A stretch of DNA of 64,000 nucleotides from Rhexocercosporidium sp. MPI-PUGE-AT-0058 (taxonomy: Eukaryota > Ascomycota > Leotiomycetes > Helotiales), in assembly GCA_020746875.1 (NCBI GenBank), contig JAGTJL010000003.1, positions 2,976,001 to 3,040,000 of the forward strand, read 5' to 3'. The notes beneath the pieces are model-generated. The model saw nothing but the letters and a program-made list of their open reading frames with translations, had not been told where the DNA came from and searched no databases. Both the position numbers and the translations under genes were made by a program. This document shows, piece by piece, positions 34,874 through 46,249 of the stretch (position 1 is the stretch's first letter; the number at the start of each line of letters is the position of its first letter).

Positions 34874-35949
34874 TTCGTCCACACAACCCGACCTTCTCAA
34901 CCAAATATTCTCAAAAACTTGGAGAAAGGAATCTTCGCGGCAGGAGAAGCTATTCTGAGAATGAGAAGAGAAAGGCTCAATTGAATGATATGCAGGAACA
35001 AAAAAGCTGACCTGACCGGAGCTGAGAGAAAGATGAGACGACAAGAAATACAACCCACCTAGGACCGTCCCGAACCAACCCCTCTTTATCTTGATCATGA
35101 GCCGACCCTGCCAAAAGGCTTGTTTGCTCACATCGTACAGAACGCAAGCTGATTGCTTGCTGCAGACCTGCTTTGTGTCACCCCCGTTCGGAGGCGGAAG
35201 TTCCGCACGCCACTCAAAAGCCGTCCCTCGTAAAAGCTGATTCGCTTGGCGTCTGCCAAATATTATTGCCGGTCATGGTAGGCTGGTGTGCCTTTGAGCC
35301 TCAATTCGGATGGAGATGAATATGCATATTGAGATGAGCCGGTGCAGGGAATCTCTGGACTTCCGGTTGGTTGTTGGGGATGGATTGAGGGGAGGAGACT
35401 TGAAACAGACCACGAGTCTGATGTTAGACAAGTGAGGATTAGACTGAGAATTGAGACGAGAGAACAGCGGAACGGTTCCCTAGCTATTTGATATGACACT
35501 CGGCAGACATCGCTGTCTTCATCTGTATAGAAGAGAGAAATGTGATTAAAACAGCAACAGGTTCTTGAGAGAGGACAAGATGAACGAGGATATTCCAAGT
35601 TCAGGGGCAATCCGACAGTCACGTGGTAAATCACTTAGCGCCTTGTCCTCGACTAACCTCCCTTTCTGCTATCATCATTTCCAGTTCCCAATTCCTAATA
35701 CACGCGTCGTTATTCTACCACGAAAGAAAATGGTTTGTCTATGCAAGTCATTAATCCACCCGAACATACTATATTTCGCACCGGGAAGTCAATTACTGTC
35801 TGCCATCAGCTTCTGCCCGGCAGCCCATCTACATGTCTCGCTTTGAAATCCCATGTTCGCGCACTCAAGATTCATGCTATTTCTTTGTCTTGGTCTTCTT
35901 CCTTCATATTCTGTCTTCTTCGTCTCGAGTCTCATATTGCGCCTAGCAA
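34874..35949. other. Intergenic, no gene
   Basis: About 1.08 kb between two minus-strand genes: P450 promoter and 3' region of the Hsp70-like gene. Frames up to ~125 codons exist but look like chance (several begin at GTG or TTG and have no family resemblance). Confidence 0.5.
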
Positions 35950-38138
35950 TCAATCTCGTACTCTAGTCTGGTCCAACAGGTCTAGAGGTAAGGAACGCCG
36001 ATGCGTCTGTCTTGAAGGTACTCGTGGCACCATGCTCATTGTCGACTCTTCTGCAGAGTACAAATCCGGTACTTCTGGCGCACGGTTGGTGGGGGGAGCG
36101 ACATACGGCGGAGGCCTTGGAGCGGCTTCTTCATTCCCTGCTGCGAATGGCGGATTTACCTGGAGAGCTCGTTGCCTCTGGCCATTGAAGTATGCAGCAA
36201 ACTCCAACATAGTCCCGCAGGGCTTCATCTCAACTTGGAAGTCAAGACTCTTCCATACCTCCCCATCGCGATTTGTGTATTGGGGTAAATGGTCGAAGGA
36301 GGTGTTGACCTGGCATATAATCTCGCCTTCAATTCTGACATCATCATCTTTCCGTCGTGGTGGGTTCTCCCGGTCACATTTCAAGAGCGTGACTGCGAAA
36401 CGTTGGCGTGGAAGGGGGCTTCTGATCTTCCGGCTCCAGTCCAATTTGATCACCTGCTGGTCTCCAACATTTTGGTTCGTCTGAATGTACCAGTGCATCT
36501 GATTGATGGCACACTCTTCACCTAAAGCCGCAATGAACTTTTTGTCTTGTTCTAAGTGGATAGCGGGGTTGAATGGCTCGATCATCGCAATGCCATACGA
36601 TGTCCTCACCACCCTTGAGACAATGCTGGCTCTCATTACGAAATCACCATCGTGCCTGTTCAGAATAGAGGCTTTCAACAATGCCCCTCGACAGATCGCT
36701 TCCCATGCTCGATCTTGTGGCGGCCGCCGAACTTCGATCGCTGTGTTGATCTTGCGGACTTCTTGTTGCAGTCGGGTGTATATGTATGGACTTTGGCCAA
36801 AACCTCCCACCAGAAACACCGCTTTTGGCAGGTTTCCAACCCGCTGCTGCGTCTTGTTGATTTGATCAAGCACAAGCTTAATAATCTGGTTGATCGAGCC
36901 ATCGAACGCACTCGAAATGTCGGCCCTGTTGTCCCATTAGTCCCAAAAATGCAAATGGGTAATTTACAAATACCTCTGGAGACGCAGCTCATGACCTCTC
37001 CGCAGTGGCTTTGGTGCTGTCTTTTTCCATGGCCACTTGTCGAACTTCAAGTTTTGCTTCACCGACACTTGGACAGGTAGCGTGAGGCCATACTCTCGAT
37101 CTGCGCCATTAAAACTTCGCTTCAAGCCATTTTCCCAATACATCTCCTTCCATTCCCTCCTGGTGGAGTCTGGAAGCTTCACCCACTTCCTCTCCCCGAT
37201 CCAGGCGCTCATTTTTTGGTCGAAGGCTTCATCAACGAAAATTGCGCCACAGAGCTTACCAGCACCACTTACGCATTCTGACATCTCCCACATCGTGGTG
37301 TCCTCAAGTTGGTATGTGATTAAATCCTGAGATTCATGTCAGAAAACATTTGACCAGGTTGTCGTTTAACACTTACCGCTGTTCCCCCACCAGCGTCACA
37401 TATCACGAAAATATCCCCACTCTTAGAGGTGTCAGCCTGAACTGGCAAAGGTGCGGATTCCACCTACCTCGACTGGATGTCCGTCAAAATCATCCATCAC
37501 AGCTATCGCTGCCGCTTCTGGCTCGGGACAAAGAGTTAACTCCGTTTCTCCCCCATGCCTTTGGTCCAGGATACCGGCAGTGTGGGCTGCCTGTCTCATT
37601 CTACTCTGCGCGTAGAGAGGCCAAAATGTAATTACGACTCGAAATGGTTGCCCATCGAGTGAGGCTTGCCCAAGGGCTGTTCGGATAGCCTTCAGCAAAT
37701 GCTTCCAGAGAAGCCCAAGATAGTCGGCGACTACATCTTCAGCCGACTTGTTCAATTTCTTCAACATCTCTCTTGCTTCCTTGATATACGCCGAGTCACG
37801 AACCCCCACATCCATATATGGCGGACCCATGTCTTCATCTCGGAGGAGTAAAAGCTTGAACCATTGAAGGGGCTTGTTTTCTGGTGGTATGTTAAATCCC
37901 CATCTGACTTGATCTCCCTTGTAGGATATCTTCGAGGGGACTTTGGCGCTAGTTCTCTGTCCTTCTATTCCATCCCAGTTCATCACCACGTTGACGGCTT
38001 CAGGCCTTTCAGACCATCCCCAAGCAATTCCCGAATACCTAGAGAAAGTCAATTTCATTCTACAGTTCATCGGCAGAATACGAACGTTGTGCCGAAATCG
38101 ATTCCCACAAGCAAATGTCCTCTAGGTCGGTTCGCCAT
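35950..38138 (-). CDS. Hsp70-like ATPase, HSPA12 type
   Basis: Five exons (38138-38086, 38038-37468, 37421-37377, 37326-36974, 36925-35950) give 665 residues. Seen: the actin/Hsp70 ATPase phosphate-1 loop GIDFGTTYSG (interrupted by intron 1 within the second Thr codon), phosphate-2 loop CDAGGGTA on the 45-nt third exon, and adenosine-loop VFLVGGFGQSPY. Known: HSPA12-type proteins keep the ATPase domain but diverge from canonical Hsp70 beyond it; they are abundant in filamentous fungi and their clients are mostly unknown. Here the C-terminal ~200 residues do not resemble the canonical substrate domain and end in a Pro-rich, basic tail. Probably cytosolic. It is divergent from a coiled-coil gene. 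Confidence 0.9.
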
Positions 38139-39001
38139 GGTTCATAATCTCTCGCAAATATTTGCTTGAAGAACTTTCAAATCTAAACTGCAAACACATC
38201 ACAGAGCATACAATCGACAAGGGGCATTTCATAAAGCAGACGCTGTCGATGCTGCGCTCAAAATTTAATGCTGAGTAAGTCAATTTTCTCACAATTTGAG
38301 CAGGGCTCAGTCACAGCCTTTCTCGACCTACATAAGGCAGATTGTAGGACAGTATTTTTAAGAGCTCCAAATTGTAGAGGGCTCGGTCTGAAACCTTAAT
38401 GGAATTTGCCAAGGTCCTCACAGCCTTTCCACTGGATAGCCATCAGGCTGTGTATGCGCTGCGCAAGATCTTCGAGTCGCCTCACAAAAGTGCAAAGACT
38501 CTGAGAGGGGCTCTTTATTTTACCACCCCCGATTTCATTTGCTGCTTTACATGTCGGCTGCTTCATGTGTGCTCCAAAAACGGACACAGTAGGCGATTGG
38601 GCGTTTGTGGATGAAGGCTGCGCGCGAACCTGCCGTGTCTTGGCTAAATAAGGAGATAATACACTGCTTGTTCTGTGTAAATATCAGCCTCACTCGCAAA
38701 GAATGGTCTATTTTACAGCAATCTAGCGATTCTCTAAATCTGTGATGGCTTTCGCTCTCGGGCTTCTTTGCAGGCTCAGCACACCCTTGGACTTCTCTTA
38801 GCCCAGCCTGACAAACATCTCTTGCCAGGCTGAATCCGAACGCCTGCATGAACGCCTGCGTGAGTGTTTAGTCCTCACAATAGGCTGGGCCGGAACCCCG
38901 TAGCCTTGAAGCTTTTAAAAATCAATCACTTCAGTTTGTTCTGTTAGAACTCGACACCAATTAGAACCAGGAGTGTTTACAATCTCAACAGATCCCCCAT
39001 C
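38139..39001. promoter_or_regulatory. Divergent intergenic region, Hsp70-like and coiled-coil genes
   Basis: About 0.86 kb. It contains the near-direct repeat GAACGCCTGCATG / GAACGCCTGCGTG close to 38840-38865 and a small inverted repeat AGCCTG...CAGGCT just before it. No heat-shock element was confidently identified. Confidence 0.4.
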
Positions 39002-41259
39002 ATGCCAAACACAGAGTCTAGGCGGAATGGGAAGAGCAGCCTCGACAACGTAAGCTTTCAGGCGCACAATGACAATCGAAAATCGAAAGGAATGGGTAGG
39101 AACACGTTGTCAAGCTGGACGAAGAAATTGACGGGTAGGGATCAACACAATCACCACGACGAGCAGGAGGATCCTCAACATAGCTACGAAGGCTTAGCAA
39201 ATAGAACGTTGAGACACACGGACTCGTTACAAGTACCTGTACGTTTAATCAATCCTATGCTCATGCTTGTTGCTGATCATAGTCAGAACGACCAGAGACC
39301 GGCTCCGCCGGGGAAAGATGGAGATGCAACAAATGGGGATGGGATTATGACAGGAGATTCACGGACACCAATCGCAGATTCCCAGATAGCAAGGAGGGAT
39401 TTGGCAAACGTGATTGAGCCATCAACGACTAACATGCCGATCGACCAAGATAATCTACCCGCAAGATATATTATCTTACAGAGCCAGGTCGAGAAGCATC
39501 GCGAGGAAAGCCACAGGGCGAATCTCGAATGCAGCCAACTTCAAGAAGAAGTCTCACGTCTACGAACAGAGCGAGACAAATCCCATAAACAACACACAGA
39601 CTTGCACACGATGTATGCAGCGTTAGATCTCGATGCGGAACAGCTCCGAAAGGACCGAGATAAGCTTCACAACGACAAGACAAAACTTCAAGCCGATATC
39701 ACTATTTTGCAAACCGGAAATGAAACGCTGGCCAAGCAGTATCAGCAATTGGAGAATGACATGGAAAAGAAAGCAAAGGACATCCGCCAAGCAAAAAATA
39801 CCCTTGATGAGGAAAAAGAAAGATGGCATCGATACAATGAAGTGGTCCTGGATCTCAAGGGCCAGCTTGAATCTCTTCGAACTAAATTCAGTGACCAAGG
39901 AGTTGTGCTTGCGATTGTGAAGAAGGAACGAAACAGTTTGAAGCATCTCGCGGCCAGTTATGACAAGCTCAGAGATCAGCAAAAGACCACATTAGAAGAT
40001 CTCGATCGCTGCAATGCAAAACTTTTAGACTGCCAACAAAACTACGATGACATAAAAGTCAAGCATTCAATTGCTAGCGACGACCTCAAAAGACTCACAC
40101 TCGAAAGCCGCTCTACTCTTGGCGACGATTTCTTAATACACAACTTCCAAGGATTGCAAGGCGCGATTCGCCAATGGGCAAACGAGTATTTCCGAGGCGA
40201 AGAGAAGAAGATGTGGAAAACACATCGCCCGCATGAGCATCCAGTCATTCATACCCAGCTCTTAGAGCTGACGAGCGATGCCAAAGATCTCCTCATGTTT
40301 TCTGAGACAGGCTCCGGACGATCTGTTATGTGTGAGGCCTACCTCTGGAGATACATCGAGGAACAGATCTTCGATAGCAAGCCTGCCGAATATAGCAAAG
40401 GGATGTTCTGGGCTCACGATGTCCGCTCCGACCTGTGTAGACTGGAGCGATTTCTTCGCCCTGGTAAGCTCACTCATATCGAAATAAGAAAAAACTAGCT
40501 AACAGCTCTGTAGGCAAAAGATGGTCAGATGCGGAGAAGAGAATGTTCTACAAGTGGAAAGCGAGCACTGCTAAACTCATTATCAGTCGACTACGCCCCC
40601 CTAATGATCGAAGTCGAATTGCAATAGACCCCAAAACCCACTCTTGGCTTGTTGACCGTGCTTTAGACGTTCTTCGACCTTGGTAAGTCCTTCCTCGCCA
40701 TGAATTCTCCATGCTCTGGGACCTGGAATTGGATTCTTTGTTCTGTTATGATACTAAGACATGGAAAGTTAAATACACTAACTCGTTGACCAGGATGACT
40801 AGTGACAATGAACATGCTTGTATCGAAGACCTTGAAGCTATCATTCAGTTGGCCATCGACTTTGACTCACACATGAACGAGTAAGCACTACATCTACTCC
40901 TTCAATCTCCGATGATTATCATCCTATGATATTCAACTTGCTGACCCTGAAACAGGCAATGGTCATTCATGTACGTCGGTACCAAGCCTCTGGGCTTTGA
41001 ATCGAGGCATGGCTTTCCTTTCGACGGCGAAATGATGGAGCCAATCAGGAACGAGATGCAAATCTTTGCTGGTGACCCAGTTGGTATCATTGTGTCTCCA
41101 GCATTAGTCAGGATGGGAACAGCGAACGCGGACAACTATCACTTGCAAACGATCTTGGTGAGAAGTAAGGTGATACCGCAGGGCTTTTCCGCTCGGTCTC
41201 AAAGGAGTAAAATTAGCAAGACGGCTGGATTGGTAACGCAGAGTTTGCAGAGAAGGTAG
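39002..41259 (+). CDS. Coiled-coil protein of unknown function
   Basis: Four exons (39002-40463, 40514-40682, 40794-40880, 40956-41259) give 673 residues. A fifth intron is likely at 39239-39286 (GTACGT ... CAG, 48 nt, stop-free), which would shorten the product to 657. Residues ~150-390 form a long charged coiled coil (LQEEVSRLRTERDK, LRKDRDKLHNDKTKLQ and similar). The C-terminal third is globular, with conserved-looking stretches (KMWKTHRPHEHPVI, FYKWKASTAKLI, GFPFDGEMMEP) that resemble a domain common in uncharacterised fungal proteins; I cannot name it. No membrane segment or signal peptide is seen. A scaffold role is plausible from the coil but not shown. It shares its upstream region with the Hsp70-like gene. 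Confidence 0.8.
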
Positions 41260-41418
41260 ATTAAATGATATAGTCCTCGAAGAATACTTCGAACAGCCGA
41301 GTCTACGCCTTTTTACTTGCTTATTCTATTTCTCCATCAATGCTCGGATATCCACCAAACAAAAACCAGGTAAAGACTAATTTAGGAAGAAAAGACTGCA
41401 TCACGCCCAGATCGTCCC

Positions 41419-43914
41419 TCAAGACAGGAAATTTGTAGAAATGCCTATCTCAAAGTTAGTATTCGGCAGCAGCTGGGAAGAGTGGGGATCATACCCAATA
41501 TAGCAGCAATAGACCAAAGTGTCCCCGTGAAGCCAAGCTTAGGCGGACAAAATCTATCTCCAGCAGCATACACGAATCCCGCCCAGAAAAGCCACTGAGC
41601 AACATACGAGATAATCCCTAGAAAGAATGCCAGTGCTACAATGTATGGCTGAAGTTCTCTGAAGGTAGTTGGGAAGTGGTCGTCGGGATTGTAAGGTGGA
41701 GATGGCGTCCTTCTCGGATCGTTCTCCTCTGGGTCGTTGTATGCAGCACCATGGTACCGTGTATCCGGGAATGAATTTGACGATTGGCTGGCATGTTGGA
41801 TATATACTGGATCTTGTGTCTCTTCTACGGAACCGGGGCGACTTCCAGTGAGAATGTTGTACTCACGATTAGGGTCTCGGCCGGTGTACCCAGGGCTGAG
41901 GGACTGAGGGAAATCTTCCGGATGCATTTGAGTCATTTCCGGATTGACTGGAACTGCTTGATATCCGTGGCCTCGCGATCTCGGGGGGCTATCTCGACCG
42001 ACTGTTGATATAGTTGTGGATGCTTGAGGAAAGTCTCCAGGTCGTATTGGAAGAGCGTCGTAGGCCGATGAACTGGACGCGCCATATGTGGCACCTGAAC
42101 TACCACCACCTACTCTTCGAATGTTCTGAAGTCCAGAAGGTATTTCATCAGACCCATAGCTCATTTCTGGGCCTCGTATGCCACCTCGAAGATTGTGCCT
42201 CTCGTCTTCAGGCGGGTCGGCTACGCCACGAACAATATATCCTTCTCCGATGAGGTTAGTTTCGTCGATGGTCGGCAGTCGATGTGTTCGTCTTGAACTT
42301 CTCCTCGACGGAGCAGTGCTTCTTCTCCAGCTTCTCATTCTTCTCGGCTGCACACTCTCAGGTATTGTTGTAGCTGCGACATGTCTAAGCCAGCTTTTGG
42401 TTGTGGCATAGAAATGCATGAGTGCCGCATGCCAGACCAAAAATACCGTCCAAGCAAGGACCACACCAAACCCAGCAACAAGCCAGAACATGGCACCAAT
42501 GTACATATTTCTTGCTTCCATGCCTCTGAAGAATGGCGTGAGGTGGTTGTTGAGATAGAACCCTTTCTCTACGCCAACGTGAGCTGTCTTGCCGAGAAAG
42601 TAGGCGCTCAGACACTGCATGATGATCTCGCCCACTGCAGCACTTACGCCGACTCGATTGACAGCCACGGCTCCAGTTTGGAATGCTTCCGTTCCGGGCT
42701 GCAGGTGGAAATATTTTGTCAACCAAGAGTCGGGAAACAGAGAAAGAAGGCAAGCGAGCCATCCTAGGCGTGGTCGACAACAGAAGAGTAACGCCAATAA
42801 AGGTACAGGAACATGTTCGTAGCCTGGGGTCTTCTGTATTATAGATGCGGTTCCAAAATTTGCAGCCCTAAATAGATCAGTATTCTTTCTATGAAAAATC
42901 CATCTTCGATTTTATGACTTACAATTGTATACCAGCAAACAAAATAGCAATGAGAATCGTGCTGACAACCGTCCCGGTACCACCCCCATTCCCAGAGAGG
43001 CAGAATATGAACTTGAAAAATCGACTCGCCCCCTTCTTCAGCAGCTTAATCGGCAGTAAAGCTCCCAGAATGATACGGACAATCAGCCGACGATGTGTTC
43101 TCTCCTTCTCTCTGATGATCCAGATCGTCACTGCAGCGTAAAATACAGTAAACAACAAGAATACGATATTCTCGATGACGAAAAGTCCAAGATATAGAGG
43201 CTTTGCCGAGCACGTCGGCTGTTCATCGCCGTCTCTTAAGTTTCTCGCACTCACGGTCCAGTTCCACGCGAACAAATAGTCTATCCAGTCTAGCTTTGCC
43301 TGGCCGTCGAAGTACTCGAATTGTGTTCTCCAAGACTCGTTACATGTGGCTTCGATCCATTTCGCTAGATTGGCTGGCTCGTCGCCTTCTGTACAACATC
43401 CTCCGTTGCCGAAGAGCCATATGTTGGGTGAGGCGTCGCATGATGATGTTGCGTTCAGGACTGGCCAATCTGGATTTCGACATGCTCTGTCGTCTGGGCA
43501 GTGAGAGCACCAGTCATTTTCGCTTTGCCATTTCTTGTTTAGAAGGGTCCAGATGGGAAAACATCCGGAATTTGACTCACAGTTCCTAGTGAAGTTAGAT
43601 GGGACGTTCTGATTGAAAGCAATGAAAGCTTCTAATCTGTTTTGAATATACACTAGACTATAGAAGTGCAATCATGATCATGGGTGTATTGAATCTATAG
43701 AAAGTTTGCATTTAACTTACGATGACATTGATGTGAGGGGGATCGATCCGCATCCGCCTTTGAAACATGTTGGCGCAGCCTCCAAGATATTTGGGAATTG
43801 GTTATAGGTAATGAGGTCTCCGCAAGTGGAATTCAAAGAGTATACTGGTATTGCAAAATACGCCAACCCTATCCAAGAGATGGATTTCCAGCTTCCCTCA
43901 AGTGACGATGGCAT
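41419..43914 (-). CDS. Polytopic membrane protein, uncharacterised
   Basis: Four exons (43914-43721, 43657-42923, 42867-41495, 41444-41419) give 775 residues. The last 8-codon exon is accepted because the preceding 50-nt intron has GTATGA, a TACTAAC branch and TAG; without splicing the protein ends at 41445 instead. Seen: an N-terminal hydrophobic stretch (WIGLAYFAIPVYS), a Cys- and Trp-rich lumenal or extracellular region (CSHC, GNGGCC) with several NxS/T sites, then a series of membrane segments around residues 235-310 and 330-470, a ~250-residue Ser/Pro/Arg-rich cytoplasmic region, and two final membrane segments. Resembles conserved but unnamed membrane proteins of filamentous fungi. Function unknown. 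Confidence 0.8.
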
Positions 43915-44851
43915 CTTGTTGTTTCTTGAATTTTGTCAAACTGGGCCACAACGAACAATGTCTTTTTCGACCAGATTTCTGTCCAGATGTCTCCAGATGT
44001 CTCCAGATGAAAGGCAATTCGATCACATGAACTGCGCAACAAGGCTCGATTGCCGCGAGCCTCATAGCCTAGTCCGCCGAGGGTTGAGGGCGAAGACGAC
44101 GGAGACTGGGGAACGCACATTGTATGATGGCTTTCCTTTTCTGCCTCACTGTGGGCTATTTCGAGATGCAATACGAGTTGGCAGAACTCTGTATTTTCCC
44201 ATTGGTGGCTTTCGGTGAAGTGGTGTGGTGGTGAGCGGGATGCACAGTGAGAGGAGACTGGCGCGGCCGGAATGAATACCGTAAACCAGCTCGACACCTA
44301 TTATTTCTTTATTTGGAAATTTTGGCGTTTATTAGGAATGCCACTTCTTCACGGTGCTGCGGTGCTAGTGCATATTTATCTGGTGCAGCCGTCGGCAGTT
44401 AAAGCTTTGTTGCTTTGCAGCCTCGTCTAGTTGGCTTTGTTGTTTGTCGAAGTTCACTTACATGAAATGAGGCCTTAGTAGCAATTCCGTGGATGTCTTC
44501 ACACCGAGAAAATTGAAAAGCTCGAAAAATCTCCTCATTTCTCTCAATTACAGCGTTCAAGAAAGGAACCGCAAATGATACAAATTTTCCTGTAAGCCTT
44601 GTGCAGCATGTGGCGCTCTAGTGCCATGCACTGTAACCCCGCTGAGACTTCAGGCTGCGCCCCTAAAATCTGCAGCCTGACCACTGTCTCATTTCATCGA
44701 GTCACTGAAAGCGCCTGTGGCTTCAAGCCCATGCTGGCTGTGCCAGAGGTGACAAAGACCCGAATCGACGAACGATCGTAGAAATTATGAAGCTTGACAT
44801 CTCGACCTCGAACGTCACTTTCCTACTCTCGCTTCAAATCTAAAGGATCGT
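43915..44851. promoter_or_regulatory. Divergent intergenic region
   Basis: About 0.94 kb between the polytopic membrane gene and the CFEM gene. It contains a 10-bp unit in three tandem copies at 43981-44010. No coding frame with recognisable content. Confidence 0.4.
43981..44010. repeat. Three tandem copies of a 10-bp unit
   Basis: GTCCAGATGT, CTCCAGATGT and CTCCAGATGA follow one another directly. They lie about 70-100 bp upstream of the membrane protein ATG at 43914, possibly in its 5' leader. Confidence 0.85.
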
Positions 44852-45604
44852 ATGAAGATCTTTCATCTACCAAGAGCAGGTTTGCTCATTTCTCTCGCTT
44901 TTGCCTTCCAAGTGGCCGTTGCCGCTGGTGCGAACCTGACTACTGAAATTGGGACACTTCCAATTTGCGCTGTGCGTAACTTCCTCTTGCTCGCAGAGAA
45001 GGATGTAATAGATATAGGCTAATGAGACAATAGCAAGCATGTATCGCGTCTTCCTTCTCAACATGTTCGTGTCGAATGCTAGATTTCACCTGTAAGATCC
45101 TGAGCGATACACACAAGTTGACGACTGAGACTGATCAACAATCCAGGTGCATGTGCCTGCACCACATTCTCCCCCACAGCTAGCTTCTGCATCAAAGACG
45201 CCTGTTCACCCTCGTACCTTAAACCCGCCGTTGACATGATGTCCCTTGCATGCCCACCAGCAATATCAAGCACGGCTACCTCCTCATCCTCCTCCAGCTC
45301 TCGAACTCAAGCAACAGCATCCGAAACGATATCCGGCGGTAACTTCAGGACGGCTTCGTCTGATGTAGTGCCTTCTCCTACCGTTACAACACCTGCTGGG
45401 CCATGGGGTGGTGGGATCGGAGGGAACTCATCGTATCCAGGGGGAGCTAGTGAATGTTTGTATCCGACTGCTTCCGGCGTTCAAGGACAGCCAACATGTT
45501 GGGTGCAAGCTGGTATTAATTCTTCGCCGGGAAAAGATTATGGAACAGCGGTGCTTATTTGGAGTTTCAGTGCATATTTGTTTTTCGTGGGAGGAATCAT
45601 TTAG
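44852..45604 (+). CDS. CFEM-domain, GPI-anchored cell-surface protein
   Basis: Three exons (44852-44971, 45034-45091, 45147-45604) give 211 residues. Seen: a signal peptide (LLISLAFAFQVAVAAG), then a CFEM pattern with cysteines at 39, 43, 51, 53, 60, 62, 72, 77 and 93, starting with PICA and including LDFTCAC, where Asp57 stands three residues before Cys60, the place of the heme-binding Asp in known CFEM proteins. A Ser/Thr-rich stalk (about 100-140) and a hydrophobic C-terminus (AVLIWSFSAYLFFVGGII) preceded by small residues indicate a GPI anchor. One more Cys than the canonical eight is present. Known CFEM proteins serve heme/iron uptake or adhesion and host interaction; which applies here is not shown. 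Introns fall inside the CFEM domain. Confidence 0.9.
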
Positions 45605-46249
45605 CGCTAAGTGTTACATGATGGTATTGTAGTTAATTTATCAGTTCTACTTTATACAGCATTCTAAATTCTAGAAATAGTTTCTGACAGAGTCGGGGCC
45701 TTGAGCTCTGTTCTAGCATGGTGCAAATGATAACTCTCGTCATTTTCTTCATTAACGACGTTATGTGATCGGGGACATTGACAGACAGCCATGGCTCAAT
45801 ACATCTCCTCTCAACATATCGATCTACATGTGCAAATGCAATCTTGCTGGAAGCTAGATAGTCCCATATCGCCGTCAGCAAAACTGGTCCGAATACCTGA
45901 GCGGCCGACCTTTTAGCTGAGATTTACAGACTAGTAACAGTGGTACTACGAAGGTAAGAATTGCCACTACACCCACTAGAACTATCTCATACATAATTAT
46001 CTATCTATGCTTACTTATGACTGTACAAGAGTTCTCCTGCGTAAGCGAGCCTTGTTTTGACTGGCCTCGCTTACTTAGCACACAAAGTAAACACAGCCAA
46101 CAGCCAAAGGGTCCAGAAGCATCTAAAACACACTACATTTTCGACTTTATCCAAGTTTTTGGTCTTCCCATTAAGAGAAGCAATTTTACCTCCTCTACCA
46201 ATTACAACTCCGCACCTCCATTTCCTCGAAGTAACATGCTGATCTCACT
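45605..46249. other. Convergent intergenic, no gene
   Basis: About 0.64 kb between the CFEM gene and the 3' end of the aminopeptidase. No coding frame or structured repeat recognised. Confidence 0.5.

Noticed and set aside
39239..39286. Splicing of the coiled-coil gene at the alternative acceptor CATAG (39282)
   Set aside because: Removal of those 44 nt shifts the frame to an early stop. Only the 48-nt version, or no splicing, keeps the protein.
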